Below are positions 17,618 through 28,000 of a stretch of DNA of 64,000 bases, in pieces. The translations under genes and the position numbers were made by a program. The stretch comes from Prado023 sp963697345 (GTDB lineage Bacteria; Actinomycetota; Actinomycetes; S36-B12; CAIYMF01): contig CAVONS010000008.1 of assembly GCA_963697345.1 (NCBI GenBank), forward strand, positions 62,001 to 126,000. The letters run 5' to 3'. Under the pieces are notes generated by a model, which searched no databases, was not told the DNA's origin, and saw only the letters and a program-made list of their open reading frames with translations. Every line of letters begins with the position of its first letter. The stretch's first letter is position 1.

Positions 17618-18955
17618 ATGGACAAGCAGACGGAATTCGTGCTGCGCACGGTCGAGGAGCGAGACATCCGGTTCGTCCGGCTGTGGTTCACCGACGTGCT
17701 CGGGTACCTGAAGTCAGTGGCCATCGCTCCGGCGGAGCTCGAGAGTGCGTTCAGTGAGGGGATCGGCTTCGACGGCTCAGCGATCCAGGGCTTCGCGCGG
17801 GTGCAGGAGGCCGACATGCTGGCCATGCCCGACCCCGGCACGTTCCAGGTCCTTCCGTGGCGCGGCGAGGCGCAGGGCGTCGCTCGGATGTTCTGCGACA
17901 TCACGATGCCCGACGGGAGCCCTTCGTTCGCCGACCCCCGGTACGTGCTCAAGCGCACCCTGTCCAAGGCCGCGGACAAGGGCCTGACGTTCTACACCCA
18001 CCCCGAGATCGAGTTCTACCTGTTCAACGAGCCACACCGTCCGGGGAAGTCGCCGGTCCCGATCGACGACGGTGGGTACTTCGACCACACCCCCCAGGGG
18101 GCGGGCTACGACTTCCGCCGCCAGGCGATCCAGATGCTGGAGTCCATGGGGATCTCGGTCGAGTTCAGCCACCATGAGGGTGGCCCCGGCCAGCAGGAGA
18201 TCGACCTGCGCTACGCCGACGCGCTGACCACTGCGGACAACATCATGACGTTCCGCCTCGTGGTCAAGGAGGTCGCCCTCGAGCAGGGTGTCTCGGCGAC
18301 CTTCATGCCCAAGCCGCTGCGCGACCATCCGGGGTCCGGGATGCACACCCACCTGTCGCTCTTCGAGGGCGACCGCAACGCCTTCTATGAGGCTGGCGCG
18401 GAGCTCCAGCTGAGCAAGGCCGCCCGCTCGTTCATGGCTGGGATCCTGCACCACGCCCCGGAGATGAGTGCCGTCACCAACCAGTTCGTGAACTCCTACA
18501 AGCGCCTGGTCGGTGGCGGCGAGGCCCCCGCGTGGGTGTGCTGGGGGCACAACAACCGCAGCGCACTGCTGAGGATCCCGATGTACAAGCCGGACAAGGG
18601 GAACTCGACGCGCATCGAGTTCCGCGCGATGGACAGTGCCGCGAACCCGTACCTGGCCTTCGCGCTGCTGCTCTCGGCCGGGCTCAAGGGCATCGAGGAG
18701 GGCTACGAGCTGCCCGATGGCGCCGACGACGACGTCTGGGCCCTGTCCAACAGCGAGCGACGGGCCATGGGCCTGCACCCGCTGCCCGGCAGCCTCAACC
18801 AGGCGATCCAGGCGATGGAGCGCAGCGAGCTGGTCGCCGAGACCCTCGGTGAGCACGTCTTCGAGTTCTTCCTGCGCAACAAGCGGGCGGAGTGGGATGA
18901 GTACCGCCGCCAGGTGACCCAGTACGAGCTGGATCGCTACCTCCCAGTCCTCTAG
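17618..18955 (+). CDS. glnA2: Type I glutamine synthetase, GlnA2-like
   Basis: The 445-residue product makes glutamine from glutamate, ammonia and ATP. It begins MDKQTEFVLRTVEERDIRFV like mycobacterial GlnA2. Metal and substrate motifs are visible: HPEIEFYLF, GGPGQQEIDLRYADAL, HPGSGMHTHLSL (near residue 245), NQFVNSYKRLV and RIEFRAMD. It is shorter than GlnA1-type (about 470 residues) and lacks an obvious NLYDLPPEE adenylylation loop; the equivalent region reads EGYELPDGADDD. The ATG at 17618 is chosen; no strong ribosome site precedes it, so it may be translated from a short or leaderless message. glnE follows after 8 bp. Confidence 0.92.
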   Translation: MDKQTEFVLRTVEERDIRFVRLWFTDVLGYLKSVAIAPAELESAFSEGIGFDGSAIQGFARVQEADMLAMPDPGTFQVLPWRGEAQGVARMFCDITMPDGSPSFADPRYVLKRTLSKAADKGLTFYTHPEIEFYLFNEPHRPGKSPVPIDDGGYFDHTPQGAGYDFRRQAIQMLESMGISVEFSHHEGGPGQQEIDLRYADALTTADNIMTFRLVVKEVALEQGVSATFMPKPLRDHPGSGMHTHLSLFEGDRNAFYEAGAELQLSKAARSFMAGILHHAPEMSAVTNQFVNSYKRLVGGGEAPAWVCWGHNNRSALLRIPMYKPDKGNSTRIEFRAMDSAANPYLAFALLLSAGLKGIEEGYELPDGADDDVWALSNSERRAMGLHPLPGSLNQAIQAMERSELVAETLGEHVFEFFLRNKRAEWDEYRRQVTQYELDRYLPVL

Positions 18956-18963
18956 GACAGACC

Positions 18964-21909
18964 GTGACCGCGCCCCGATCGGGCCGCGCCGACACCTCGG
19001 CCGGCCGTCTGGCCCGCCTGGGTGTCTCCGACGCCCAGCGGATCAGTGCCGGCCTGGCGGACGTCTCGTGGTGGTCCGCGGACCTCCTCGACGATGTGGC
19101 GGCCGCCGCTGATCCGGGACAGGTCCTGCGTGCGGCGCTCGCCCTCGACGAGGTCTCGCCCGACGGGATCGCGCGGGTGGCTGCCAGCGAGCGGGCCTGG
19201 CGCCGCTTCGCCCTCACCACTGGGGTCTCGGTGGCCCTCTCCGAGCACCTCGCCCGCCACCCCGAGCACCTGGAGATCCTCTTCGAGGACACCCAGCCGC
19301 CGGGGGCTCGGGAGATCCGCGAGCAGATGGTGTCGGCGGCGGCCGCCGCGGGGGAGGCAGCCGCCGACACGCTGCGGGTCGAGCACAGGGGCGCTGTGCT
19401 GCGGATCGCCATCGCTGACGTGGCCCACGGCGCCTCCTTCGAGGTGACGTCACTGCGTCTCTCGGAGCTCGCCGACGCGGTCATCGAGGGAGCGCTGACC
19501 GCTGCCCGGGCCCAACTGCCACCGGGTGCCCCGGAATGCCGGTTGGCGATCATCGGTATGGGCAAATGCGGCGGCCGGGAGCTGAACTACATCAGCGACG
19601 TCGACGTCGTGTTCGTGGCCGAACCGGCCGAGGGTGTGGAGGAGTCAGACGCCCTGCGCACGGCCACCACCCTGGCCTCGGCCCTCATGCGCCTGTGCAG
19701 CCAACCGACTTCGGAGGGCTCCATCTGGGAGGTCGATGCCAATCTGCGCCCCGAGGGCCGCTCGGGGGCCCTGGTCCGGACGCTGCGCAGCCATATCGGC
19801 TACTACGAGCGGTGGGCCAAGACCTGGGAGTTCCAGGCCCTGCTCAAGGCGCGTCCCATCGCCGGCGACGCTGCGCTCGGCGCCGCCTACATCGATGCCG
19901 TCCTTCCCCACGTCTGGGCGGCCGCCGACCGGGATGGTTTCGTCTCCGACGTGCAGCGCATGCGCCAGCGCGTCGAGCGCACGATGCCGACCAAGGATGC
20001 CGACCGGCAGCTCAAGCTCGGCCGGGGTGGCCTGCGCGACGTGGAGTTCAGTGTCCAGCTGCTGCAGCTGGTCCATGGGCGCAGTGACGTGATGCTGCGC
20101 AGCCCCGTCACCCTGACCGCGCTGGAGTCGCTGGCGACCTGGGGTTATGTCGGGCGTGAGGACGCCTCCGCCCTGGCAGGGGCCTACCGCTTCCTGCGCA
20201 CCATGGAGCACCGCATCCAGATGCACCGCATGGTGCGCTCCCATGTGGTGCCCCACGAGGACGAGGACCTGCGCAGGCTGGGTCGTGCGATGGGGTTCAC
20301 GACCGACCCGGCCAAGGAGCTGGTCGAGGCATGGCAGCGGCGGGCCAACGAGGTCCGGCGGATCCACGAGAAGCTGTTCTACCGCCCCCTGCTCGACGCG
20401 GTCGCCAGGTTGGACGGCGGCCAGGCGCGGTTGACCCCCCAGGCAGCCCGGGAACGCCTCGACGCCCTCGGCTTCCGCGACCCGGTCGGGGCCCTGAACC
20501 ACATCGAGGCCCTCACCGCGGGCGTGAGCCGACGTGCCGCGATCCAGCGGACGCTGCTGCCGGTCATGCTGGAGTGGTTCGCCGCTGCGCCGGACCCCGA
20601 CGCCGGCCTGCTCAACTTCCGTCGGGTGAGCGACGACCTCGGTGGGACTCCGTGGTACCTGCGTCTGCTGCGTGATGAGTCTGCCTGCGCCGAGCGGATG
20701 GCCCGCGTCCTGGCCAGCAGTCGTTATGCCTCCGAGCTGCTCCTGCGCGCCCCCGATGGGGTGGCCCTGCTGGCCGATGCCAACGAGTTGCGCCCGCGCC
20801 AGTCGGGTCCGCTGACCGCGGAGTTCCTGGCGACCGCCGCGCGGTATGACGACGCCGCTGACGCCGTGGTGGCGGTGCGCGCCCTGCGCCGCCGTGAGCT
20901 CTTCCGGATCTCGGCGACAGACATCCTGACCCATCTCACGGTCGACGATGTGGGCAACGCCCTCACGGATGTGGCTGATGCGACGATCGCCGGTGCCCTG
21001 GAGGCAGCGACCCGTGAGGTGGAGCAGGCCCGCGGGTCGAAGCTCCCGACCCGGATGCTGGTCATCGGGATGGGTCGCTACGGCGGCGGCGAGATCGGCT
21101 ACGGCAGCGACGCCGATGTCGTCTTCGTGCACGATCCGCTGCCCGGGGTGGAGGAGCGTGAGGCCTCGGCGGCAGCGACGCTGGTGGCCAACGAGGTGCG
21201 CTCGCTGCTCAACGCCCCTTCGCCGGACCCCCCTCTGCAGCTGGACACCGATCTGCGTCCGGAGGGCAAGCAGGGTCCGCCGGTGCGCACTGTCGTGTCC
21301 TACCTGGCCTACTACGAGCGGTGGCGCTCCTTCTGGGAGGCGCAGGCCCTGCTGCGCGCCGATCGGGTCGCCGGCGACCCGGCTGCGTGGGACCGGGTGA
21401 AGGCCGGCATCGACCCGATCCGCTGGCCAGCTGACGGTGTCGGGACCGAGCAGCTCCGCGAGATCCGTCGACTCAAGGCGCGGATGGAGAACGAGCGGCT
21501 GCCCAGGGGAGCCGACCCGACCCTGCACACCAAGCTCGGCCGGGGCGGGCTCTCCGACGTCGAGTGGGTGATCCAGCTGCTCCAGCTGCAGAATGCGCAT
21601 CGGATACCGGAGATGCGCACGACGCGGACGATGGCGGCGCTCGAGGCCGCCCGACGCACCGGACTGATCCAGGGATCGGACGCCGACATCCTCTCGGACG
21701 CCTGGCGCATGGCCACACGCATCCGGAACGTCGTGATGCTCGTCCGCGGGCGGGCCACCGACATGGTGCCCACTGAGGCCCATGAGCTCTCCGCGGTGGG
21801 GCGTGTGCTCGGGTACAACCCGGGGGAGTCCGGTGAACTGCTCGAGGACTACCGCAGGACCACGCGCCGCGCCCGGGCCGTGTCCGAGAAGTTGTTCTAC
21901 GGGCAGTAG
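18964..21909 (+). CDS. glnE: Glutamine synthetase adenylyltransferase/deadenylyltransferase
   Basis: The 981-residue GlnE adds AMP to a Tyr of glutamine synthetase to turn it off and removes it to turn it on. It has two nucleotidyltransferase domains, each with the signature intact: GMGKCGGRELNYISDVD at about residues 198-214 and GMGRYGGGEIGYGSDAD at about residues 702-718. Both SDxD metal pairs are present. Each is followed by a GRGGLRDVEF/GRGGLSDVEW helix segment, consistent with the internal duplication. It begins with GTG 8 bp after glnA2. A canonical GlnA1 target is not in this window, although GlnE usually acts on that type. Confidence 0.95.
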   Translation: MTAPRSGRADTSAGRLARLGVSDAQRISAGLADVSWWSADLLDDVAAAADPGQVLRAALALDEVSPDGIARVAASERAWRRFALTTGVSVALSEHLARHPEHLEILFEDTQPPGAREIREQMVSAAAAAGEAAADTLRVEHRGAVLRIAIADVAHGASFEVTSLRLSELADAVIEGALTAARAQLPPGAPECRLAIIGMGKCGGRELNYISDVDVVFVAEPAEGVEESDALRTATTLASALMRLCSQPTSEGSIWEVDANLRPEGRSGALVRTLRSHIGYYERWAKTWEFQALLKARPIAGDAALGAAYIDAVLPHVWAAADRDGFVSDVQRMRQRVERTMPTKDADRQLKLGRGGLRDVEFSVQLLQLVHGRSDVMLRSPVTLTALESLATWGYVGREDASALAGAYRFLRTMEHRIQMHRMVRSHVVPHEDEDLRRLGRAMGFTTDPAKELVEAWQRRANEVRRIHEKLFYRPLLDAVARLDGGQARLTPQAARERLDALGFRDPVGALNHIEALTAGVSRRAAIQRTLLPVMLEWFAAAPDPDAGLLNFRRVSDDLGGTPWYLRLLRDESACAERMARVLASSRYASELLLRAPDGVALLADANELRPRQSGPLTAEFLATAARYDDAADAVVAVRALRRRELFRISATDILTHLTVDDVGNALTDVADATIAGALEAATREVEQARGSKLPTRMLVIGMGRYGGGEIGYGSDADVVFVHDPLPGVEEREASAAATLVANEVRSLLNAPSPDPPLQLDTDLRPEGKQGPPVRTVVSYLAYYERWRSFWEAQALLRADRVAGDPAAWDRVKAGIDPIRWPADGVGTEQLREIRRLKARMENERLPRGADPTLHTKLGRGGLSDVEWVIQLLQLQNAHRIPEMRTTRTMAALEAARRTGLIQGSDADILSDAWRMATRIRNVVMLVRGRATDMVPTEAHELSAVGRVLGYNPGESGELLEDYRRTTRRARAVSEKLFYGQ

Positions 21910-21980
21910 CCGGATCGGGCACTGCACTGGCGATAGGGCTGTCAGTCCCCTTGCGGGGGGTCAGAGGTCCCGGAAGTGAT

Positions 21981-22009
21981 TTCGCCACAGGTCCCGTCGG
22001 CCGTATCAT
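21981..22009 (+). promoter_or_regulatory. Candidate fas promoter
   Basis: TTCGCC at 21981-21986 and TATCAT at 22004-22009 are separated by 17 bp, giving a -35 with 3 of 6 matches and a -10 with 5 of 6. It lies 80 bp upstream of the fas start, in the only AT-richer stretch of the area. A second AT-rich stretch, TATAAA at 22036-22041, is an alternative -10. Confidence 0.4.
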
Positions 22010-22025
22010 GGTGGCCAAACATGAA

Positions 22026-22054
22026 GGTTTACTCATATAAATCCATGGGTAACC
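22026..22054. promoter_or_regulatory. Imperfect inverted repeat in the fas leader, possible operator
   Basis: GGTTTACTCAT and ATGGGTAACC form facing arms (GGTT.AC.CAT) around a short centre, just downstream of the candidate -10. Position and symmetry suit a regulator such as a TetR-family FasR. A TetR gene lies at the other end of the fas-acpS unit. Binding is inference. Confidence 0.35.
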
Positions 22055-22088
22055 AGGGGGCACCCCGCACCTCCCGAGAGGCTCCACG

Positions 22089-25000
22089 ATGACCACCACC
22101 GCAGGACAGTCCCAGCCGACCGTCGTCGGGGCTCCGGCCCCCGCGCCCACCGGTAGCCTGGCGGCCGCACTCAACTCCGGCGCCCAGCACACGGCTCTGC
22201 TCTTCCCCGGGATCGATCCCATGTGGCCCCGCGTCCTTGCCGACGCCCTCGTCGGGCGCCCGGACCTCGCCGCCTGGGTGGACACGTTGGTCACGGATCT
22301 CGACGACTGGGCCAGGACACCGCAGGTGCGTTCCCTGGGCCTGTTCGCCGATGGGTTCTCACACCTGCTGCCCGACGGCACCGACGACCCGATCAGCCCC
22401 CGAGCGGCCACCGGGCCGTTCTCGCTCGTGGGCAACCTCCTGACGAACCTGGTGTGCCTGGCGGCCCTGGACGGGGAGGGGCTGCACCTGGCCACCAGTG
22501 CGCCGACGACTCGGTCCGCAGGGCACAGTGCCGGCCTTCTGGCTGCCGCGGTGGCCACGGCCCGCGGCACGGACGGCCTGGTGCCCGTGGGTATTGCCTC
22601 CGATGCGGCCCGGATCGCGGCGATCATGGGCGCGCACGCCGCCCGGCACCCGTGGTCCGTCTCCGATTCAGCAGTGGTCGCCGCCCTGGCCGGGGTTGAG
22701 ACCGCCGGCACGCCGATGGTGGCGATCTCCGGTCCGCGAACGGCGCGCCTGGCCGCCATCATCGAGGCTGCGGGAGCCCACGACAGCATCGCCATCGGCG
22801 TGGTCAACGGCCGGACCCGGCATGTGCTCGCCGGAGATCCGGGTGCACTGGCCGACCTGCACGCCGGTCTCGAGGGCCTGGCCCAGGCTGAGGCCAAGCG
22901 GCGCAGCGCCGGCCAGCTCGGCGGATCGCCGTTCCGGTTCGCCTGGGAGCCGATCGCCAGCTCCGTGCCCTTCCACCATCCCGATCTGCAGGGTGCGGCG
23001 CACGCGGCCCTGGCCCAGATCGCCGAGCTCGGCCTCGCCCTGCCCCCGATCGGTGCCGCGCGCATCACGGACCCGGCCACGGGGCTGGACCTGCCCTCCG
23101 AGGGGCTGCTGGAGGCCGTCGTCCTCTCAGTGCTGGCCCGCCAGCACAACTGGGCCGCTGCTGTCGTGGACTGCGCCCCCGCCGGCACCGTGGCCGTGAT
23201 GGTCAGTCCGCTCGGCTCGATGGCCGGGGTCAGCGCCAGCCGCCTGCGTGGCCGAGGCTCGCTCGTGCTCGATCCGGCCAGTGCTGCTGGGCGCACGGCC
23301 CTGTTCACCCCCGGAAGCGCTCCGGACATGCCCCAGACCTACGCCCGTTTCGCGCCCCGCGCCGTACGCGCCGAGGACGGCTCCCTGCGTCTGGCCAACC
23401 TGCACACGCGGCTCGCGGGCCGTTCCCCGATGATCCTGCCCGGCATGACCCCCTCCACCGTCGAGGCGCCCATCGTGGTGGCCGCCGCCAACGGGGGACA
23501 CGTCAGCGAGCTGGCCGGTGGCGGCCAGGTGACTGAGCGGATCTTCACCGAGCGGATCGCGGAGGTCACCGAGGGCCTCGCCCCCGGCCAGGAGATCGTG
23601 CTCAACGCCCTCTACCTCGATCCCTACCTGTGGAACCTGCAGCTGGGTCGTGAGCGGCTGGTGCAGAAGGCCCGAGCTGCGGGCGCACCCATCAACGGTG
23701 TGACGATCTCGGCGGGCATCCCGGACAAGGCTGAGGCGCTGGCCCTCCTCGACGAGCTGAACGACGCGGGCATCTGGCTCAACGCGTTCAAGCCCGGCAC
23801 CGTGGCCCAGGTCCAGGAGGTCCTGACCATCGCGTCGGAGACCCCGCACCCGGTCTGGATCCACATGGAGGGCGGCGCTGCCGGTGGGCACCACTCGTGG
23901 GAGGACCTCGACGAGCTCCTGCTGTCGACCTACCACCTGATCCGCGAGCACGACAACGTCGTCCTTGCGGTGGGCGGCGGCATCGCCGACCCGGAGCGTG
24001 CCGGCGCGCTGCTGACCGGGACCTGGTCCCACACGCACGGGGCGGCGACCATGCCGGTCGACGCGATCCTGTTGGGCACCGTCACGATGGCCACGCTTGA
24101 GTCGGCTGCCTCCCCGTCGGTCAAGGCCGCGCTGGTCGAGGCCGCCGGTCATGCGGGCTGGGTGGGCCGCGGGAAGGTCGCAGGGGGAACCACCTCCGGA
24201 CGCTCCGGCCTTGACGCCGACATCTACTTCCTGGACAACAGCGCATCTCGCGCAGCTGCCCTGCTGGACTCCGTCGCCGGCGACGCCCAGGCTGTCGAGG
24301 CCAGGCGCGCGGAGATCGTCGAGGCACTGTCAGCCACCGCGAAGCCCTACTTCGGTGACGTCGCGGACATGACCTACGCGCAGATGCTGGAGCGCTTCAT
24401 CGCGCTCACCGCGCTGGGCCGCGACGGTCGCTACGAGGACGGCGCCTGGCTGGACACCACGCACCGCGGGCGATTCCGTGCCCTGCTCCAGCAGGCTGAG
24501 GCACGTCTCGATCCCAGGGACGAGGGCCCGGTGCCCACCCTGTTCGACGACCCGGCGTCGCTGGACGACCCGGCTGCGGCCCTCGAGAGGCTCGTCGCCG
24601 CACACCCGAGTGCCCGCACGGCACTGCTGCACCCGGCCGATGCCGCGCACTTCACAACCGTTGCGCGCATGCCCGGCAAGCCCGTCCCGTTCGTCCCCGT
24701 GATCGACGCCGACGTCCGCCGCTGGTACCAGTCCGACTCGTTGTGGCAGTCGCACAGCGACCTGTACGACGCCGACCAGGTGCTGATCATCCCGGGCCCG
24801 GTGGCCGTGTCGGGTATCACCACGGTCGACGAACCCGTCGCCCACCTGCTCGACCGCTTCGAGACCATGGTCGCCCAGGATCTCGTGCAGGCCGAGGGCC
24901 TCGACGCGGCAGGCCTGGACACCGCTGCGTTCCGGCTCGGGCAGAACCCGGCGATCCCGGGTTCCGGGCCTGAGGCGCTGCTTGCCGCCGCGCTCCTTGC

Positions 25001-28000
25001 ACCCACCTGGACGTGGGTCGGTGCCCACCGCGCCAACCCGCTGCACCGGATCGGGTCCCACGACCAGTGGACGATCCTGGGCGACGCGGCGATGTGGTCC
25101 GCCGGCGACCAGGAGAGCGCCACGGTGGCAGTCGAGGCCGATGGCTCGTTGGTCCTGACCATCAGCTGGCCCGATCTCGGGCTGCCCGGGGACGGCAGGC
25201 TCGCACTGCGGATCGACGTGCAGACGCGCGCCGGGGTGGTCACCTTCTCCGTCAGCGAGGAGAGCCTGAGCGCTGCCGGGGCAGGCCTGCTGAGCATGTT
25301 CGCGGGCGGCACCGGCGGGCCGACCGCCGAGCCGGATCTCGCGATCGCCCACGCGGCGACGGTGGGGGCCGCCGGCGCCCTGCCCGATCGGGTCATGGCG
25401 ACCCTGTGGCCCTCGGTCTTCGGTGCGCTGGCCGACGCCGACCTTGCCTCCTCGATGTTCGACCTCGTCCACCTGAGTCACGCGATCGAGGTTGCCGCAG
25501 GCTCCGGCGCGCACGACCTGCCGGTCGTCGAGCCCCGCGCCAGCCGTCCGGAGGTCACCCGCACCGACGGCGGCCTGGTGATCGCCGTCCAGTCGGGCAC
25601 CGGAACGACCCACGTCGTGGACCGCTTCTTCGTCCGCCGCACCGTCACCGACGCGTCGCTGCCGCTGGCCGCTGCTCCCGTCGGGCGCGCAGGTGTGGTC
25701 CCGGCTGCCGTGCGGACCCTCGGCACGTTGACGGTGACCGCACCGGCCCACCTGGAGGCCTTCGCCACGGTCAGTGGGGACGCCAACCCGATCCACCGCA
25801 GTGACCTGCTCGCCCGCTTCGTCGGGCTGCCCGGCAGGATCGTGCACGGCATGTGGACCTCCGCGGCCGCCACGCGCGCCGTCCTGGAGGCCGCAGCCGA
25901 GGGCGACCCCAGCCGCCTGCGGGACTGGAGCGTGGACTTCGTCGCCCCCGTCCTTCCCGGTCAGGACGTCACCTTCACCGTGACGCGCACCGGCATGCGC
26001 GAGGGCGCACTCGTGGTGTCCGTCGAGGCCACGACGGCCGATGGAGTCGTGGCCATGGGCACCTGCGTCGTGGCCGGCCCACGCACCATGTACGTGTTCC
26101 CCGGCCAGGGCATCCAGTCCCAGGGCATGGGCATGGACGGCTACGCGCGCTCGGCGGCGGCCCGCTCCGTGTGGGACGAGGCCGATGCGGTCACGACCGG
26201 GCGCATGGGCTTCTCCATCCTCGAGATCGTCAGGGACAACCCGACCTCCATCGAGGCCGTCGGCACCACCTATCGGCATCCGGCCGGCGTGCTGCACCTG
26301 ACCCAGTTCACCCAGGTGGCGATGGCCACGCTCGCGCTGGCGACCGTGGCCGAGATGCGCGCAGCGGGGGTCTTCGACCCGACCGCTGCCGTCGCCGGTC
26401 ACTCCGTCGGCGAGTACAACGCCCTGGGAGCCTCCAATGGCGTGCTCACCCTCGAGGGCGCCATCGAGCTCGTCTTCGCCCGCGGCCTGGGCATGCACGG
26501 CCTCGTCCCCCGGGATGAGGAGGGGCGCTCCGCCTACGGTCTGGCCGTCATCCGCCCGCACCTCGCCGGGCTGGACCACGCCCGCGCCGAGCAGCTCGTG
26601 GCCAGTGTCGCGGCTGACACCGGCGAGCTCTGCGAGATCGTCAACCACAACCTGCGCGGCAAGCAGTACGCCGTGGCCGGCACGTTGGCCTCGCTGGCCG
26701 AGCTCGAGGAGCGGCTGGGAGCCGGGGCGCCGGGTCGCCCGCCGATCCTGATGGTGCCCGGCATCGACGTCCCCTTCCACTCCTCGGCCCTGCGCGGTGG
26801 GGTGGACGACTTCCGCGAGCAGCTGCTCACGAAGCTGCCCGAGACGATCGACACCGAAGGGCTGATGGGTCGCTACATCCCGAACCTGTACCCGCACGTG
26901 TTCGGCCTTGACAGGGACTACGTCGAAGGTGTGTACGAGGTCTGCGGTTCGCCCGTCCTGGCCGAGGTGCTGGCTGATTGGGAGACCGCCAGTGCGGACC
27001 CAGGTGAGCTGGCCCGCACCCTGGTCGTCGAGCTGCTGGCCTGGCAGTTCGCCTCGCCTGTCCGATGGATCGAGACCTTCGAGCTCATGTGCGCCCCGGT
27101 CGAGCAGGGTGGGCTGGGCATCGAGCGGATCGTGGAGATCGGAGTCGGCAGTGCGCCGACGTTGACCAACCTGGCCAAGGGCTCGCTGGCGCTGACCACC
27201 CACCGGGGATCACGTCCGGAGGTGCTCAACGTCGAGGTCGATGAGGAGGCCGTGTTCCAGACCTCCGAGGACCCCACCCCGGTGGCCGAGCCCGATCCAG
27301 TCCATGCACAGCAGGAAGCAGCAGCGGCGGCCCCGGTCGCCCCGGCGGCCATGCCGGCTCCCGTGCCCGTGGGCAACGTCGCGTCCGGGTCCGTCGAGGA
27401 TCTCCCGGTCGACCACGCCACTGCAGTGTCGTCCCTGCTCGCGCTGCGGGTCGGGGTGCGCGTCGAACAGCTGGAGCATGATTCCATCGAATCGCTGGTC
27501 GACGGTGCCTCGAGCAGGCGCAACCAGGTCCTGATGGACATCGGCAAGGAGTTCGGCGTCTCGGCCATCGACGGTGCCCACGAGGTGCCGCTGGTGGAAC
27601 TGACCAGCAAGCTGGCCGAGCGTTCTGCCGGGTACCGCTACCCGGGCCCGGTCCTCTCGGCAGCCGTCGAGGGAGCCGTGACCGCTGCCCTGGGCCCGCG
27701 CGGCTCGTCGGCCAGTGCGCTGGCCAAGCGTGTCACCGGTCACTGGGGCCTGGGCGAGGGCTGGATCGCCCGCACGTCCCTGGCCCTGGCCCTGGGAACG
27801 CGGGAGGGCACGAGCCGCCGCGGTGGCGAGCTGGCCACCCTCACTGATCCGAGCGCTGAGGGCATCATCGACGCGGCCGTCCTGGCGGCGGCCTCCGAGG
27901 TTGGCGTGCACGTGTCGCCCGCCGTTGCTGCGACCTCAGGTGGCGGGACTGTGGACGCCGCGGCAGTCAACGAGCTGCGCGAGCACGTCGAGGGGATCCT

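Noticed and set aside
19645..21927. A 760-residue open reading on the minus strand opposite glnE.
   Set aside because: It lies wholly inside glnE, has no recognisable motifs, and its length is explained by the high GC at third codon positions of the real gene.
24330..27203. A 957-residue open reading on the minus strand opposite fas.
   Set aside because: It is a shadow of the FAS coding strand; composition is Gly/Arg/His/Gln-rich with no domain pattern.
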